Part shown: piece after piece, positions 1 through 6,542 of the stretch
How the letters are laid out: each line of letters opens with the position of its first letter
Numbering within the stretch: position 1 is the first letter of the stretch
Assembly: GCF_037031285.1 (NCBI RefSeq)
Contig: NZ_JAYEZO010000001.1
Coordinates: 1 to 64,000, forward strand
Direction of reading: 5' to 3'
Length of the DNA stretch: 64,000 nt
From: Halobellus sp. LT62
Lineage (GTDB): Archaea; Halobacteriota; Halobacteria; Halobacteriales; Haloferacaceae
The notes under the pieces: model-generated
What the model was told of the DNA's origin: nothing
The model's input: the letters and a program-made list of their open reading frames with translations, nothing else
Databases searched by the model: none
Made by a program: the position numbers and the translations under genes

Positions 1-69
1 GGAACACGGACTCGCCGCCACCCACTCATACCACATACCCCACACTCCCCCGAGAAACATCCCCACCAG

Positions 70-102
70 AGAGCCCACGAGACAGCGCGTCTCGTGGGCT
101 CT
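70..102. terminator. Perfect 14-bp hairpin followed by T-rich tract
   Basis: Arms at 70-83 and 89-102 are perfectly complementary with a 5-nt loop (AGCGC), and the right arm runs into TTTCATTT. This looks like a transcription terminator for a gene lying left of the window and read on the + strand. The rest of 1-268 shows no convincing ORF. Confidence 0.55.
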
Positions 103-234
103 TTTCATTTCGAAACGCACGCGGTGACCATCAAACCCCGCCCGACCGAACAGACACGCGCATTTTCCCTCCCAGCGCGCGGTCTCATCCGCATCCTTTC
201 TTGATGGCTACTCGGCTCTCGTAGCGGACCGCTA

Positions 235-243
235 GGCTTAAAC
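235..243 (+). promoter_or_regulatory. TATA box (box A) of tRNA-Cys
   Basis: The AT-rich stretch GCTTAAACG lies about 26-34 nt before the mature tRNA 5' end in otherwise GC-rich DNA, the expected spacing for an archaeal TATA box. Confidence 0.45.
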
Positions 244-268
244 GCCGAAACGGAATAGAAATACCTGC

Positions 269-344
269 GCCAAGGTGGCAGAGTCCGGCCGAACGCGTCC
301 GCCTGCAGAGCGGATCACCGCCGGTTCAAATCCGGCCCTTGGCT
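269..344 (+). tRNA. tRNA-Cys (anticodon GCA)
   Basis: The acceptor arms GCCAAGG (269-275) and CCTTGGC (337-343) pair fully, with discriminator T at 344. The anticodon stem TCCGC/GCGGA encloses the loop CTGCAGA, giving anticodon GCA and therefore cysteine. The T-arm contains GGTTCAAATCC. CCA is not encoded. No intron is visible. Confidence 0.95.
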
Positions 345-377
345 TTTCGACAGTTGACCCGCCGAGAGGGGTCTCGG

Positions 378-1529
378 TCACGCCGCGATCTCGACGCCGG
401 TGATCTCGAATCTGGCACCGCCGCTCTCGCTTTCGGTCACCGAAACCGTCCACCCGTGCGCTTCCGCGAGCTGTTTCACGATCGAGAGGCCGTAGCCGGT
501 TCCGTCTTCTCGCGTCGAGTACCCGTGTTCGAAGATCGAATCGCCGATGCTGTCGGGAACGCCCGGGCCGTCGTCGGCGACGTAGAATCCCGGTCCGTGG
601 TCGAGATGCCCGACGCTGACAGTCACCCCTGCCGTCGCGCCGTCTTCCGGGACGCCGTTCTCTCCGGGGTTCCCCTGAGTTTGCGAAGGAGAGCTCGTAG
701 AGCCGTGCTCTACGGCGTCCGTCTGAGCCTGCGAAGACGGGCTCGTGGAACCGTGTTCCACGGCGTTCCGAAAGAGGTTCTCGAACAGCTCTTCTAACCG
801 GCTTTTGTCGGCGGTGATTGTTTCGAGACCGGATTCGACGCGCAACGTGGCCGCCCCGGTTTCGACGTTGTTCCACGCGTCTCGAACGGTGGCTTCGAGA
901 TCAACGGGTTCGGTTTCGCCGATGAAGCGCCCCTGTCGCGAGAGTGCCAAGACGTCGTCGACGAGTCGGTCGATCCGATCGAGTGCTTCGAGGACCTGCT
1001 CCAACTCGGGCGTCTCGTCCCGTTTGCTCGCCAGTTCGGTGTACCCACGCGCCACCGACAGCGGATTTCGAATGTCGTGTGCGAGGATGTCTGCGAACTC
1101 GTCGAGTCGCTCTTTCTGATCTCGGAGTTCGTCCTCGCGCTGCCGGCGTTCCGTGATATCACGGATGACCCCGGTGAAGTACTGTTCGCCGCCGTGGGTG
1201 TGCTCTCGGAGGCTGATCAGCGTCGGCACCTCGTGGCCGTTTTTGTGTAATGCCGGCAGTTCGACGCCCTCCCAGTCGATGTTTCGGGATCCGGTTTCGA
1301 CGTAGGTCGCCAGCGCAGCGCCGTGGACCGGCCGTAATCGCTCCGGGATGATCTTCATTTTCGAGCTACCGATCAGTTCCTCGGGTGAATACCCAAGGAT
1401 CTCTTCGATAGCGGAGTTGGCGTACACGATCGTACTCTCCGAATCGATCGTCAGCATTCCCTCCGCGGAACTCTCGACCAGCGTTTGGTAGAACTCGTCA
1501 GGACCGGCTGGGAGCGCGCTCGGTTCCAT
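378..1529 (-). CDS. PAS-domain sensor histidine kinase
   Basis: A soluble 383-residue kinase. An N-terminal PAS domain (about residues 10-130, ending in the typical DITERR) is followed by HisKA with the H-box around His151 (LAHDIRNPL) and an HATPase_c domain with N-box NLFRNAVEH, G1 box DDGPGVPD and G2 box GTGYGLSIV. No membrane segment is seen, so it probably senses a cytoplasmic ligand. I choose the ATG at 1529; a GTG at 1568 would overlap the AT-rich promoter AATAAGTGTTTA. Between the N-box and the G1 box lies a tandem repeat that duplicates the sequence AVEHGSTS (see 669-764). No response regulator is adjacent. Confidence 0.88.
   Translation of the reverse strand: MEPSALPAGPDEFYQTLVESSAEGMLTIDSESTIVYANSAIEEILGYSPEELIGSSKMKIIPERLRPVHGAALATYVETGSRNIDWEGVELPALHKNGHEVPTLISLREHTHGGEQYFTGVIRDITERRQREDELRDQKERLDEFADILAHDIRNPLSVARGYTELASKRDETPELEQVLEALDRIDRLVDDVLALSRQGRFIGETEPVDLEATVRDAWNNVETGAATLRVESGLETITADKSRLEELFENLFRNAVEHGSTSPSSQAQTDAVEHGSTSSPSQTQGNPGENGVPEDGATAGVTVSVGHLDHGPGFYVADDGPGVPDSIGDSIFEHGYSTREDGTGYGLSIVKQLAEAHGWTVSVTESESGGARFEITGVEIAA
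669..764 (-). repeat. Two 48-bp in-frame repeats in the kinase ATPase domain, with hairpin-forming arms
   Basis: Units at 717-764 and 669-716 (reading order on the - strand) encode AVEHGSTSPSSQAQTD and a close variant. The first has arms GTGGAAC/GTTCCAC, the second GTAGAGC/GCTCTAC, each around ACG. A second stem CCGTCT/AGACGG in unit one becomes CTCCT/AGGGG in unit two, which still pairs with one G-U. The same two unit types occur in the unrelated-locus kinase at 32713-32829. Confidence 0.9.
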
Positions 1530-1708
1530 TCCGTCTCTCTGCTGGCTACGAACCCGACCCGTAAACACTTATTGCCAACTGACGGACAGCACCTCGTCGT
1601 ATTCGCCGAATGGGGCAATGAAGTCCGCAGAAGCGTGTCGACGTACCACGGTATCGCGCGTCCGTGAAAACGGTAACCGTTATACGCCACGTGATCAAAT
1701 TCGGGGAT

Positions 1709-2515
1709 ATGCAACGACGCGCCGCGGCGATTTACGTCGCACTCTTCATCGTTATCGGTGCGGCTTCGTACTCGCTCATCGCGACCGCGCAGACGCCGAC
1801 CGTCGAGTTCGACAATCCCGAGTACGAGCTCGCACAGGGCGACCAGTTCCAAGTCGGAGACCGGGCCTACACCGTTTCGAGCGTTTCCGAGACCACCGGT
1901 GAGCTGCAGTACACCGAGGAATCGTCGGAGTACACCGCCACGTGGGAGAACGACTCGACGCAGACCGTCGACGACGAGGAGTGGCGAGTGCTCGTCGACG
2001 AGGGTGAGGAACCGTCCGGATTCACGCTCGAAGAGGAGATAAACGAGACGGCGATCCTGCAGGAGGACCCAGACGCCAGTGAGGAGACCGTCGAACAGAA
2101 CGGGACGCGCTACGTCGTGATCAACGAGTCCGAACTCGTCCCCGCCGACGAGTACTTCCCGGAGCCCGAAACCCGCTCGTACGCCGAGGGCGACTCCTTC
2201 CAGTACGAGGGCAACGAGACGACGGTCGATTCGGTCACGGCCGACGCGGTCCAGTTGACGTGGACGGCACCGCGGACGAACACGATCACCGCCGAGCAGG
2301 AGGTGAACGTCACGCTGGGCGATGAGACGTACCTCGCGTACTTCCCCGACGGCTCGACGATGCAGCTCACCCAAGACTTCGAGAGCTACGACCGCCAGAC
2401 CGCCGAGATCGACCGCGTCCAGACGCAGACCAACGGCCTGTGGGGCGTCAGCATCCTCTCGTTCCTCACGTCCGTCTTTATGATCGGCTTCGCGTACCTC
2501 CCCTCGCGGTACTGA
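1709..2515 (+). CDS. Membrane-anchored protein of unknown function
   Basis: This 268-residue acidic protein has a hydrophobic N-terminal segment (about residues 5-25, AAAIYVALFIVIGAASYSLI) and a second near the C-terminus (GVSILSFLTSVFMIGFAYL), with a roughly 200-residue hydrophilic domain between them that is probably outside the cell. The domain contains repeated beta-like segments (YTVSSVSETTGELQYTEES; FQYEGNETTVDSVTADAVQLTW) that resemble one another, suggesting an internal duplication. I chose the ATG at 1709 over an upstream ATG at 1664 because it directly precedes the hydrophobic segment. I do not recognise a characterised family. Confidence 0.75.
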   Translation: MQRRAAAIYVALFIVIGAASYSLIATAQTPTVEFDNPEYELAQGDQFQVGDRAYTVSSVSETTGELQYTEESSEYTATWENDSTQTVDDEEWRVLVDEGEEPSGFTLEEEINETAILQEDPDASEETVEQNGTRYVVINESELVPADEYFPEPETRSYAEGDSFQYEGNETTVDSVTADAVQLTWTAPRTNTITAEQEVNVTLGDETYLAYFPDGSTMQLTQDFESYDRQTAEIDRVQTQTNGLWGVSILSFLTSVFMIGFAYLPSRY

Positions 2516-2603
2516 ACGCCGGACGGCCGTTCGGTTTCCTTTCTCGTGCCATCGTTCGTTACAGATCGGTAGAGTGATATACCGCCACAGACTCCGTGCG
2601 CAT

Positions 2604-2765
2604 ATGTCGACTCAGCGGCCACCGGACATCGGTTCGCGGACGTGTCCCGACTGTGGTGAGGAGATGTCTTTCAACGGCGTGCAACCCGCGGGATACGCGC
2701 AGTTCTTCTGCGAGCAGTGTCGGTATCGACGAGACACGTTCGTCGGGAGCGATATCGACGCGTAA
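2604..2765 (+). CDS. Small zinc-ribbon protein
   Basis: A 53-residue protein with two CPDC/CEQC knuckles (C-x2-C, 18-residue spacer, C-x2-C), the layout of the many haloarchaeal mini zinc-finger proteins. The ATG at 2604 is preferred because everything upstream in this frame lacks the acidic composition typical of the organism. Function is unknown; likely candidates are protein or nucleic-acid binding. Confidence 0.7.
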   Translation: MSTQRPPDIGSRTCPDCGEEMSFNGVQPAGYAQFFCEQCRYRRDTFVGSDIDA

Positions 2766-2782
2766 ACGCTCCTCGCTCCGCC

Positions 2783-2810
2783 AGTGACACCGGCGTCACT
2801 CCGATATTTA
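2783..2810 (+). promoter_or_regulatory. Promoter with dyad operator for the VOC-fold gene
   Basis: A TATA-like element CGATATTTA ends at 2810, about 26 nt before the ATG at 2836, so the transcript is probably leaderless. Immediately upstream, 2783-2788 and 2795-2800 form the inverted repeat AGTGAC-N6-GTCACT, placed where a regulator would block or recruit TFB/TBP. Confidence 0.45.
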
Positions 2811-2835
2811 TGATCGTGGCGATGCTACGGAGCGT

Positions 2836-3450
2836 ATGAGCAACGAACCGAAAGTCACCGCGGAGCGACCGGACAGCCCCTTTCACACGACCGGCACTGA
2901 CCACATCACCATCTGGGGAAGCAACGAGGAGGACACGCTCGCATTCTATCGGGACCTCCTCGGGATGCCGTTGGTCCTCAGACAGCCGAACCTCGACGAC
3001 CCCTCGCAGACGCACCTGTTCTTCGACACCGGCGACGGCCGGATCCTGACCGTCTTCGTCGGCGACCGAGCGTCGAATCGCGGCCCCCAGCGCGGCGGCA
3101 CCGGCTCGGTGCACCACCTCTGTTTCAGCATCCCGCCGGAGGACTTCGAGGACGTCGCGAGCGCGCTCGAAGACGCCGGTCGCAACTACAACGTCTTCGA
3201 TCGGGGGATCTTCTTCTCGCTCTACACCCACGACAACAACGGTCTCGTGATCGAGCTTTCGACCGACAAATACGACATCCCGGACGACCGCCGCGGCGAG
3301 GTGCTCGCGAAGGCCCAAGAGCTGCGTGTCGAGGACGGCGCGGAGTACGCGAAGGACGAGCACCTCGCGGCCGCCCTCGAAGCGCTCGGGCTCGATGCCG
3401 ACCCGTACGATCTCCCCGACGCGTCTTCGGGCGTCGGCGGCGTGAACTGA
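2836..3450 (+). CDS. VOC-superfamily (glyoxalase/extradiol dioxygenase-like) metalloprotein
   Basis: A 204-residue cytoplasmic protein with the paired beta-alpha-beta-beta-beta modules of the vicinal oxygen chelate fold. Probable metal ligands are the His of TTGTDHITIWG (residue 23), the second His of SVHHLCFSIP and the Glu of GLVIELSTDKYD, the usual H/H/E set. The match to ring-cleaving or glyoxalase-like enzymes is at fold level, so the substrate is not predictable. The C-terminal third (AEYAKDEHLAAALEALGLD onward) is outside the VOC core. It is monocistronic with its own promoter. Confidence 0.8.
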   Translation: MSNEPKVTAERPDSPFHTTGTDHITIWGSNEEDTLAFYRDLLGMPLVLRQPNLDDPSQTHLFFDTGDGRILTVFVGDRASNRGPQRGGTGSVHHLCFSIPPEDFEDVASALEDAGRNYNVFDRGIFFSLYTHDNNGLVIELSTDKYDIPDDRRGEVLAKAQELRVEDGAEYAKDEHLAAALEALGLDADPYDLPDASSGVGGVN

Positions 3451-3491
3451 TCGGCCTCGCGGCCGGGTCACGTCGCAGCGCTGTCGACCCG

Positions 3492-4532
3492 CTATTCGAC
3501 CTCGACGAGCACCTTGATCGCTTCGCGCTCGTCCATCGCCCGATAGCCCTCGGCGACGTCGTCGAGCCCGACGGTCTTCGTGAAGACCGGCGCGGGGTCG
3601 AGCGTCCCCTGCAGCACGTCCGTCATTAACTCCTCCGCGTACGCGCGGACGGGCGCGACCCCGCCCCGAAGTGTGACGTTGTCGCCGAAGAAGTCGAAGA
3701 GGTCGAGCCCGCCGTCCAGCCCGTGCGGGACGCCGACGTAGCCGACCGTTCCGCCGGGTCGACAGACCGCGGCGGCCGTCTCCATCGACGACGCCGCACC
3801 GACGCATTCGAGCACGTGGTTCGCGCCGCCGTTCGTCAGCGTTTTGACTTCCTCGATCGCGTCCTCGCCGCGCGCTGCGACGAGGTCTGTCGCGCCGAAG
3901 TCGTCGGCGAGTTCGAGCCGATTCTCGTGGTGGCCGACCGCGACGATTCGCTCCGCGCCCAGACGGCGCGCCGCGAGGACGCCGCAGAGGCCGACCGCGC
4001 CGTCGCCGACGACGACGCAGGTGTCGCCGGTGTCGACGCCCGCGTTCACCGCCGCGTGGTGGCCGGTTCCCATAACGTCCGTCAGCGGGAGCACCGAGCG
4101 GAGCGTCTCCTCGTCGTCGGCGTGGCGGTCGGGCACGCGGACGAGCGTGCCGTCGGCGTGCGGACAGCGGATCTTCTCGCCCTGTGCGCCGCCGTTGTCG
4201 CCACCCCAGCCGTCGCCGTTGACACAGGAGGTGTGCAGTCCCTTCCGGCAGAACTCACAGGAGCCGCAACTGATCTTGAACGGCGCGAAGACGCGGTCGC
4301 CCGGGTCGACCGAGCGGACGTCGTCGCCGACGGCTTCGACGATCCCCATCGGCTCGTGACCGACGGTCGATCCCGGGTCGCGGTCGCTTTCCCCTCTGTA
4401 GAACCAGAGGTCGGAACCGCAGACTGCGGTGTGAGTCACGCGGACGACCGCGTCGGTCGGCGATTCGAGCTCGGGTTCGGGAACGTCCTCGACGCGGACG
4501 TCGCGGGGGCCGTGATAGACTGCGGCGCGCAT
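3492..4532 (-). CDS. Zinc-dependent alcohol dehydrogenase (MDR family)
   Basis: A 346-residue medium-chain dehydrogenase/reductase. The GroES-like half contains catalytic zinc ligands Cys38 and His59-Glu60 (TVGHEPMG), and the structural zinc loop Cys89, Cys92, Cys95 and Cys103 (CGSCEFCRKGLHTSC). The Rossmann half has the NAD(P)-binding glycine motif VVVGDGAVGLCG. It oxidises an alcohol or polyol with NAD(P); the closest-looking family members are glutathione-independent formaldehyde/threonine dehydrogenase-like enzymes, but substrate cannot be assigned. It is convergent with the preceding gene and divergent from 4681. Confidence 0.88.
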   Translation of the reverse strand: MRAAVYHGPRDVRVEDVPEPELESPTDAVVRVTHTAVCGSDLWFYRGESDRDPGSTVGHEPMGIVEAVGDDVRSVDPGDRVFAPFKISCGSCEFCRKGLHTSCVNGDGWGGDNGGAQGEKIRCPHADGTLVRVPDRHADDEETLRSVLPLTDVMGTGHHAAVNAGVDTGDTCVVVGDGAVGLCGVLAARRLGAERIVAVGHHENRLELADDFGATDLVAARGEDAIEEVKTLTNGGANHVLECVGAASSMETAAAVCRPGGTVGYVGVPHGLDGGLDLFDFFGDNVTLRGGVAPVRAYAEELMTDVLQGTLDPAPVFTKTVGLDDVAEGYRAMDEREAIKVLVEVE

Positions 4533-4651
4533 ATCTGTTCTCCGTTCGGCGCGAGGAAAAGGCGTGCGGCTTAGCGCGCGTTCGCGGCAGTCGCCGCCGA
4601 CGTCCTTGGCGGCTCTGCCCGCGACTGTGTCGACCGGATGCGGTCGTAACC

Positions 4652-4677
4652 GTTATTATTGTTTAGGCATACCTAAA
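4652..4677 (+). promoter_or_regulatory. TATA box and iron-box-like operator
   Basis: TTATTATT (about 4653-4660) is followed by the inverted repeat TTTAGG-CATA-CCTAAA at 4662-4677, which ends 3 nt before the ATG at 4681. The site resembles DtxR/IdeR-family operators (TTAGG...CCTAA) and covers the transcription start, so binding should repress. The same arrangement occurs at 13482-13497 before the iron ABC importer. Confidence 0.65.
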
Positions 4678-4680
4678 AGT

Positions 4681-5502
4681 ATGTCCGACGTCGAGTCTGC
4701 GATTCGAGAGCTGACGGCGGCTCGACGCGTCGTCCGCGACGAACTCCGCGAGACCGAGCGCCAACGGTGCGGGTTCGAGCAGTTCCGGGGAGCGGTAACC
4801 GCGCTGGAGGCCGAACGGGGCGTCGCGAGCGGGGCGACCGCACAGCCGACGCCGTCCGCGCCGGGGTGGTCGACGGGAGCGGTCGGTTCGGCGACGGCCA
4901 CCGCGGCGACGACGGATGACCGGTGTCGCCGCGTCCGCGCGGCGTTCGAGGAACTGGTCCTCCCGCACGTCGAGGAGGAAGCCGGCGGCGTACCGGCGAC
5001 ACTCGCCGCGGAGTTGAGCGGCGAAGTCGCGGTCGCGCTTGCCGCGGAGGGCGGCGGCAATCGATTCACCGAGCCGCTTCGGCGGGCTATTCTCGAACAC
5101 GTCGACCAGCGTCTCGCCGAGAGCCGGGTGATGATCCGCGCGCTGACGCGCGAGCGCGACTCCCTCGACGAGGCGATCGCGCTGCTGAAGCGCGTCGACC
5201 GCGAGCTTCCGGCCGTCGACGACTCGGTGGTGTTGCTCTCGACTGACGAGGAGCTGTGGGAGCGTCGTCGGCGCGCCGCATTGCTCGAAACCGACCTCGA
5301 AGCGGCCCTCCGCGACCGACAGTCCACGCTTGGGGACGTCGTCGCCTCGGAGGTGAAAGCCGGCATCGAACACGACACCGTCGTCGAGTACCTCTTCGGC
5401 GAGCGTGAGGTCACCTACCCCGCCCTCGACGCGCTCACCCGCGCAGTCCGGGAGTGTCGAGGGCGGATCGACGCGCTCGATTCGACGCTCGACGCGGCGT
5501 GA
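4681..5502 (+). CDS. Predicted iron-regulated coiled-coil protein of unknown function
   Basis: A 273-residue soluble protein, Ala/Arg/Glu-rich, predicted to be largely helical with coiled-coil potential at residues 1-45 (AIRELTAARRVVRDELRETERQR) and about 145-200. An Ala/Thr/Ser/Pro-rich linker lies at about residues 55-80. I do not recognise catalytic motifs; it resembles haloarchaea-specific DUF families (possibly DUF7260, low certainty). The translation start at 4681 follows the TATA/iron-box unit exactly. The shared operator with the iron importer suggests a role in iron homeostasis. Confidence 0.7.
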   Translation: MSDVESAIRELTAARRVVRDELRETERQRCGFEQFRGAVTALEAERGVASGATAQPTPSAPGWSTGAVGSATATAATTDDRCRRVRAAFEELVLPHVEEEAGGVPATLAAELSGEVAVALAAEGGGNRFTEPLRRAILEHVDQRLAESRVMIRALTRERDSLDEAIALLKRVDRELPAVDDSVVLLSTDEELWERRRRAALLETDLEAALRDRQSTLGDVVASEVKAGIEHDTVVEYLFGEREVTYPALDALTRAVRECRGRIDALDSTLDAA

Positions 5503-5538
5503 GTCGCCGCCGTCTCAGTTCGCTGGGCTCGCGCGGCG

Positions 5539-6531
5539 TCACCACTCCAATGAACCGCCGCTCTGGTACTCGGTCACCTGCGTCTCGAAGAAGTTCTTCT
5601 CCTTGTTCAGGTCGACGGCCTCGCTCATCCACGGGAAGGGGTTGTCGGTGCCGTAGCTCTCGTCGAGGTCCAGCTGTCCGAGCCGACGGTCGGCGACGTG
5701 CTCGACGTACTCGACGAACTGCTCGGGACCCATCCCGAGGACGTCCTCGGGGCAGGCCTCCCGTGCATAAGTCGCCTCCAGATCGACGGCGGTCTCGATC
5801 AACTCGCGCACCTCCGCGCCGAACTCGTCGGTCCACGCCTCGGGGTGCTCCCGGCGGATCTGGTTGATGAGGTCGACGCCGAAGCCCACGTGCAGCGACT
5901 CGTCGCGCATGATGTACTCGAACTGCTGGCCGATCCCGACCATTCGATTCCGTCGCTTCAGCGCGAGCATCATCGCGAAGCCGGCGTAGAAGAACACGCC
6001 CTCCATCACGACGTAGAAGCCGACGAGGTCCCGCAGGAGGTCGCGGACGTCTTCTGTGTCTTCCAGTCGAAATTCGGAGTCATCGATGTTCTGCGTGAGA
6101 TCGACGACGAACTCGTCCTTCTCGCGGATCGAGGGGATGCGGTCGTACATCCCGTAGAGGTACTCCGGCTCGAACCCCAGCGAGTCACAGCAGTAGATGA
6201 ACGTGTCCGTGTGGATCGCCTCCTCGTAGGCCTGTCGCAGGAGGTACTGACGGCACTCCGGCGCGGTGACGTACTCGTAGATCGCGAGCACGATGTTGTT
6301 CGCCGTCAGCGACTCCGCCGTCGAGAAGAACCCGAGGTTCCACTCGACGAGCTGTCGCTCCGAGTCGGTGAGGTCGTCGCCGTTCCACTGGGTGATGTCC
6401 TCCTGCATCGGGATCTCCTCGGGAACCCAGTTGTTGGCGACGCCGTCGCGGTAGTACTCGCGGGCCCAGTCGTAGTCGATCGGCAGGATCTTGTTCGGAT
6501 CGTGTTCGGCGTCGTGGTTGAGTAGTGGCAT
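5539..6531 (-). CDS. nrdB: Ribonucleotide reductase small subunit, class Ic-like (radical Tyr replaced by Phe)
   Basis: A 330-residue ferritin-like R2 protein that supplies the oxidising equivalent to NrdA for ribonucleotide reduction. Metal ligands are visible: Glu73 (STAESLTANN), Glu104 and His107 (YEEAIHTDTF), Glu177 (VMEGVFF), Glu211 and His214 (DESLHVGFG). At the position four residues after His107, where class Ia/Ib enzymes have the radical-bearing Tyr, there is Phe111. This pattern defines class Ic enzymes with a Mn/Fe cofactor, as in Chlamydia. It is the last gene of nrdR-nrdA-nrdB; 11 nt separate it from nrdA. Confidence 0.93.
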   Translation of the reverse strand: MPLLNHDAEHDPNKILPIDYDWAREYYRDGVANNWVPEEIPMQEDITQWNGDDLTDSERQLVEWNLGFFSTAESLTANNIVLAIYEYVTAPECRQYLLRQAYEEAIHTDTFIYCCDSLGFEPEYLYGMYDRIPSIREKDEFVVDLTQNIDDSEFRLEDTEDVRDLLRDLVGFYVVMEGVFFYAGFAMMLALKRRNRMVGIGQQFEYIMRDESLHVGFGVDLINQIRREHPEAWTDEFGAEVRELIETAVDLEATYAREACPEDVLGMGPEQFVEYVEHVADRRLGQLDLDESYGTDNPFPWMSEAVDLNKEKNFFETQVTEYQSGGSLEW

Positions 6532-6542
6532 CCTCGGTCACC

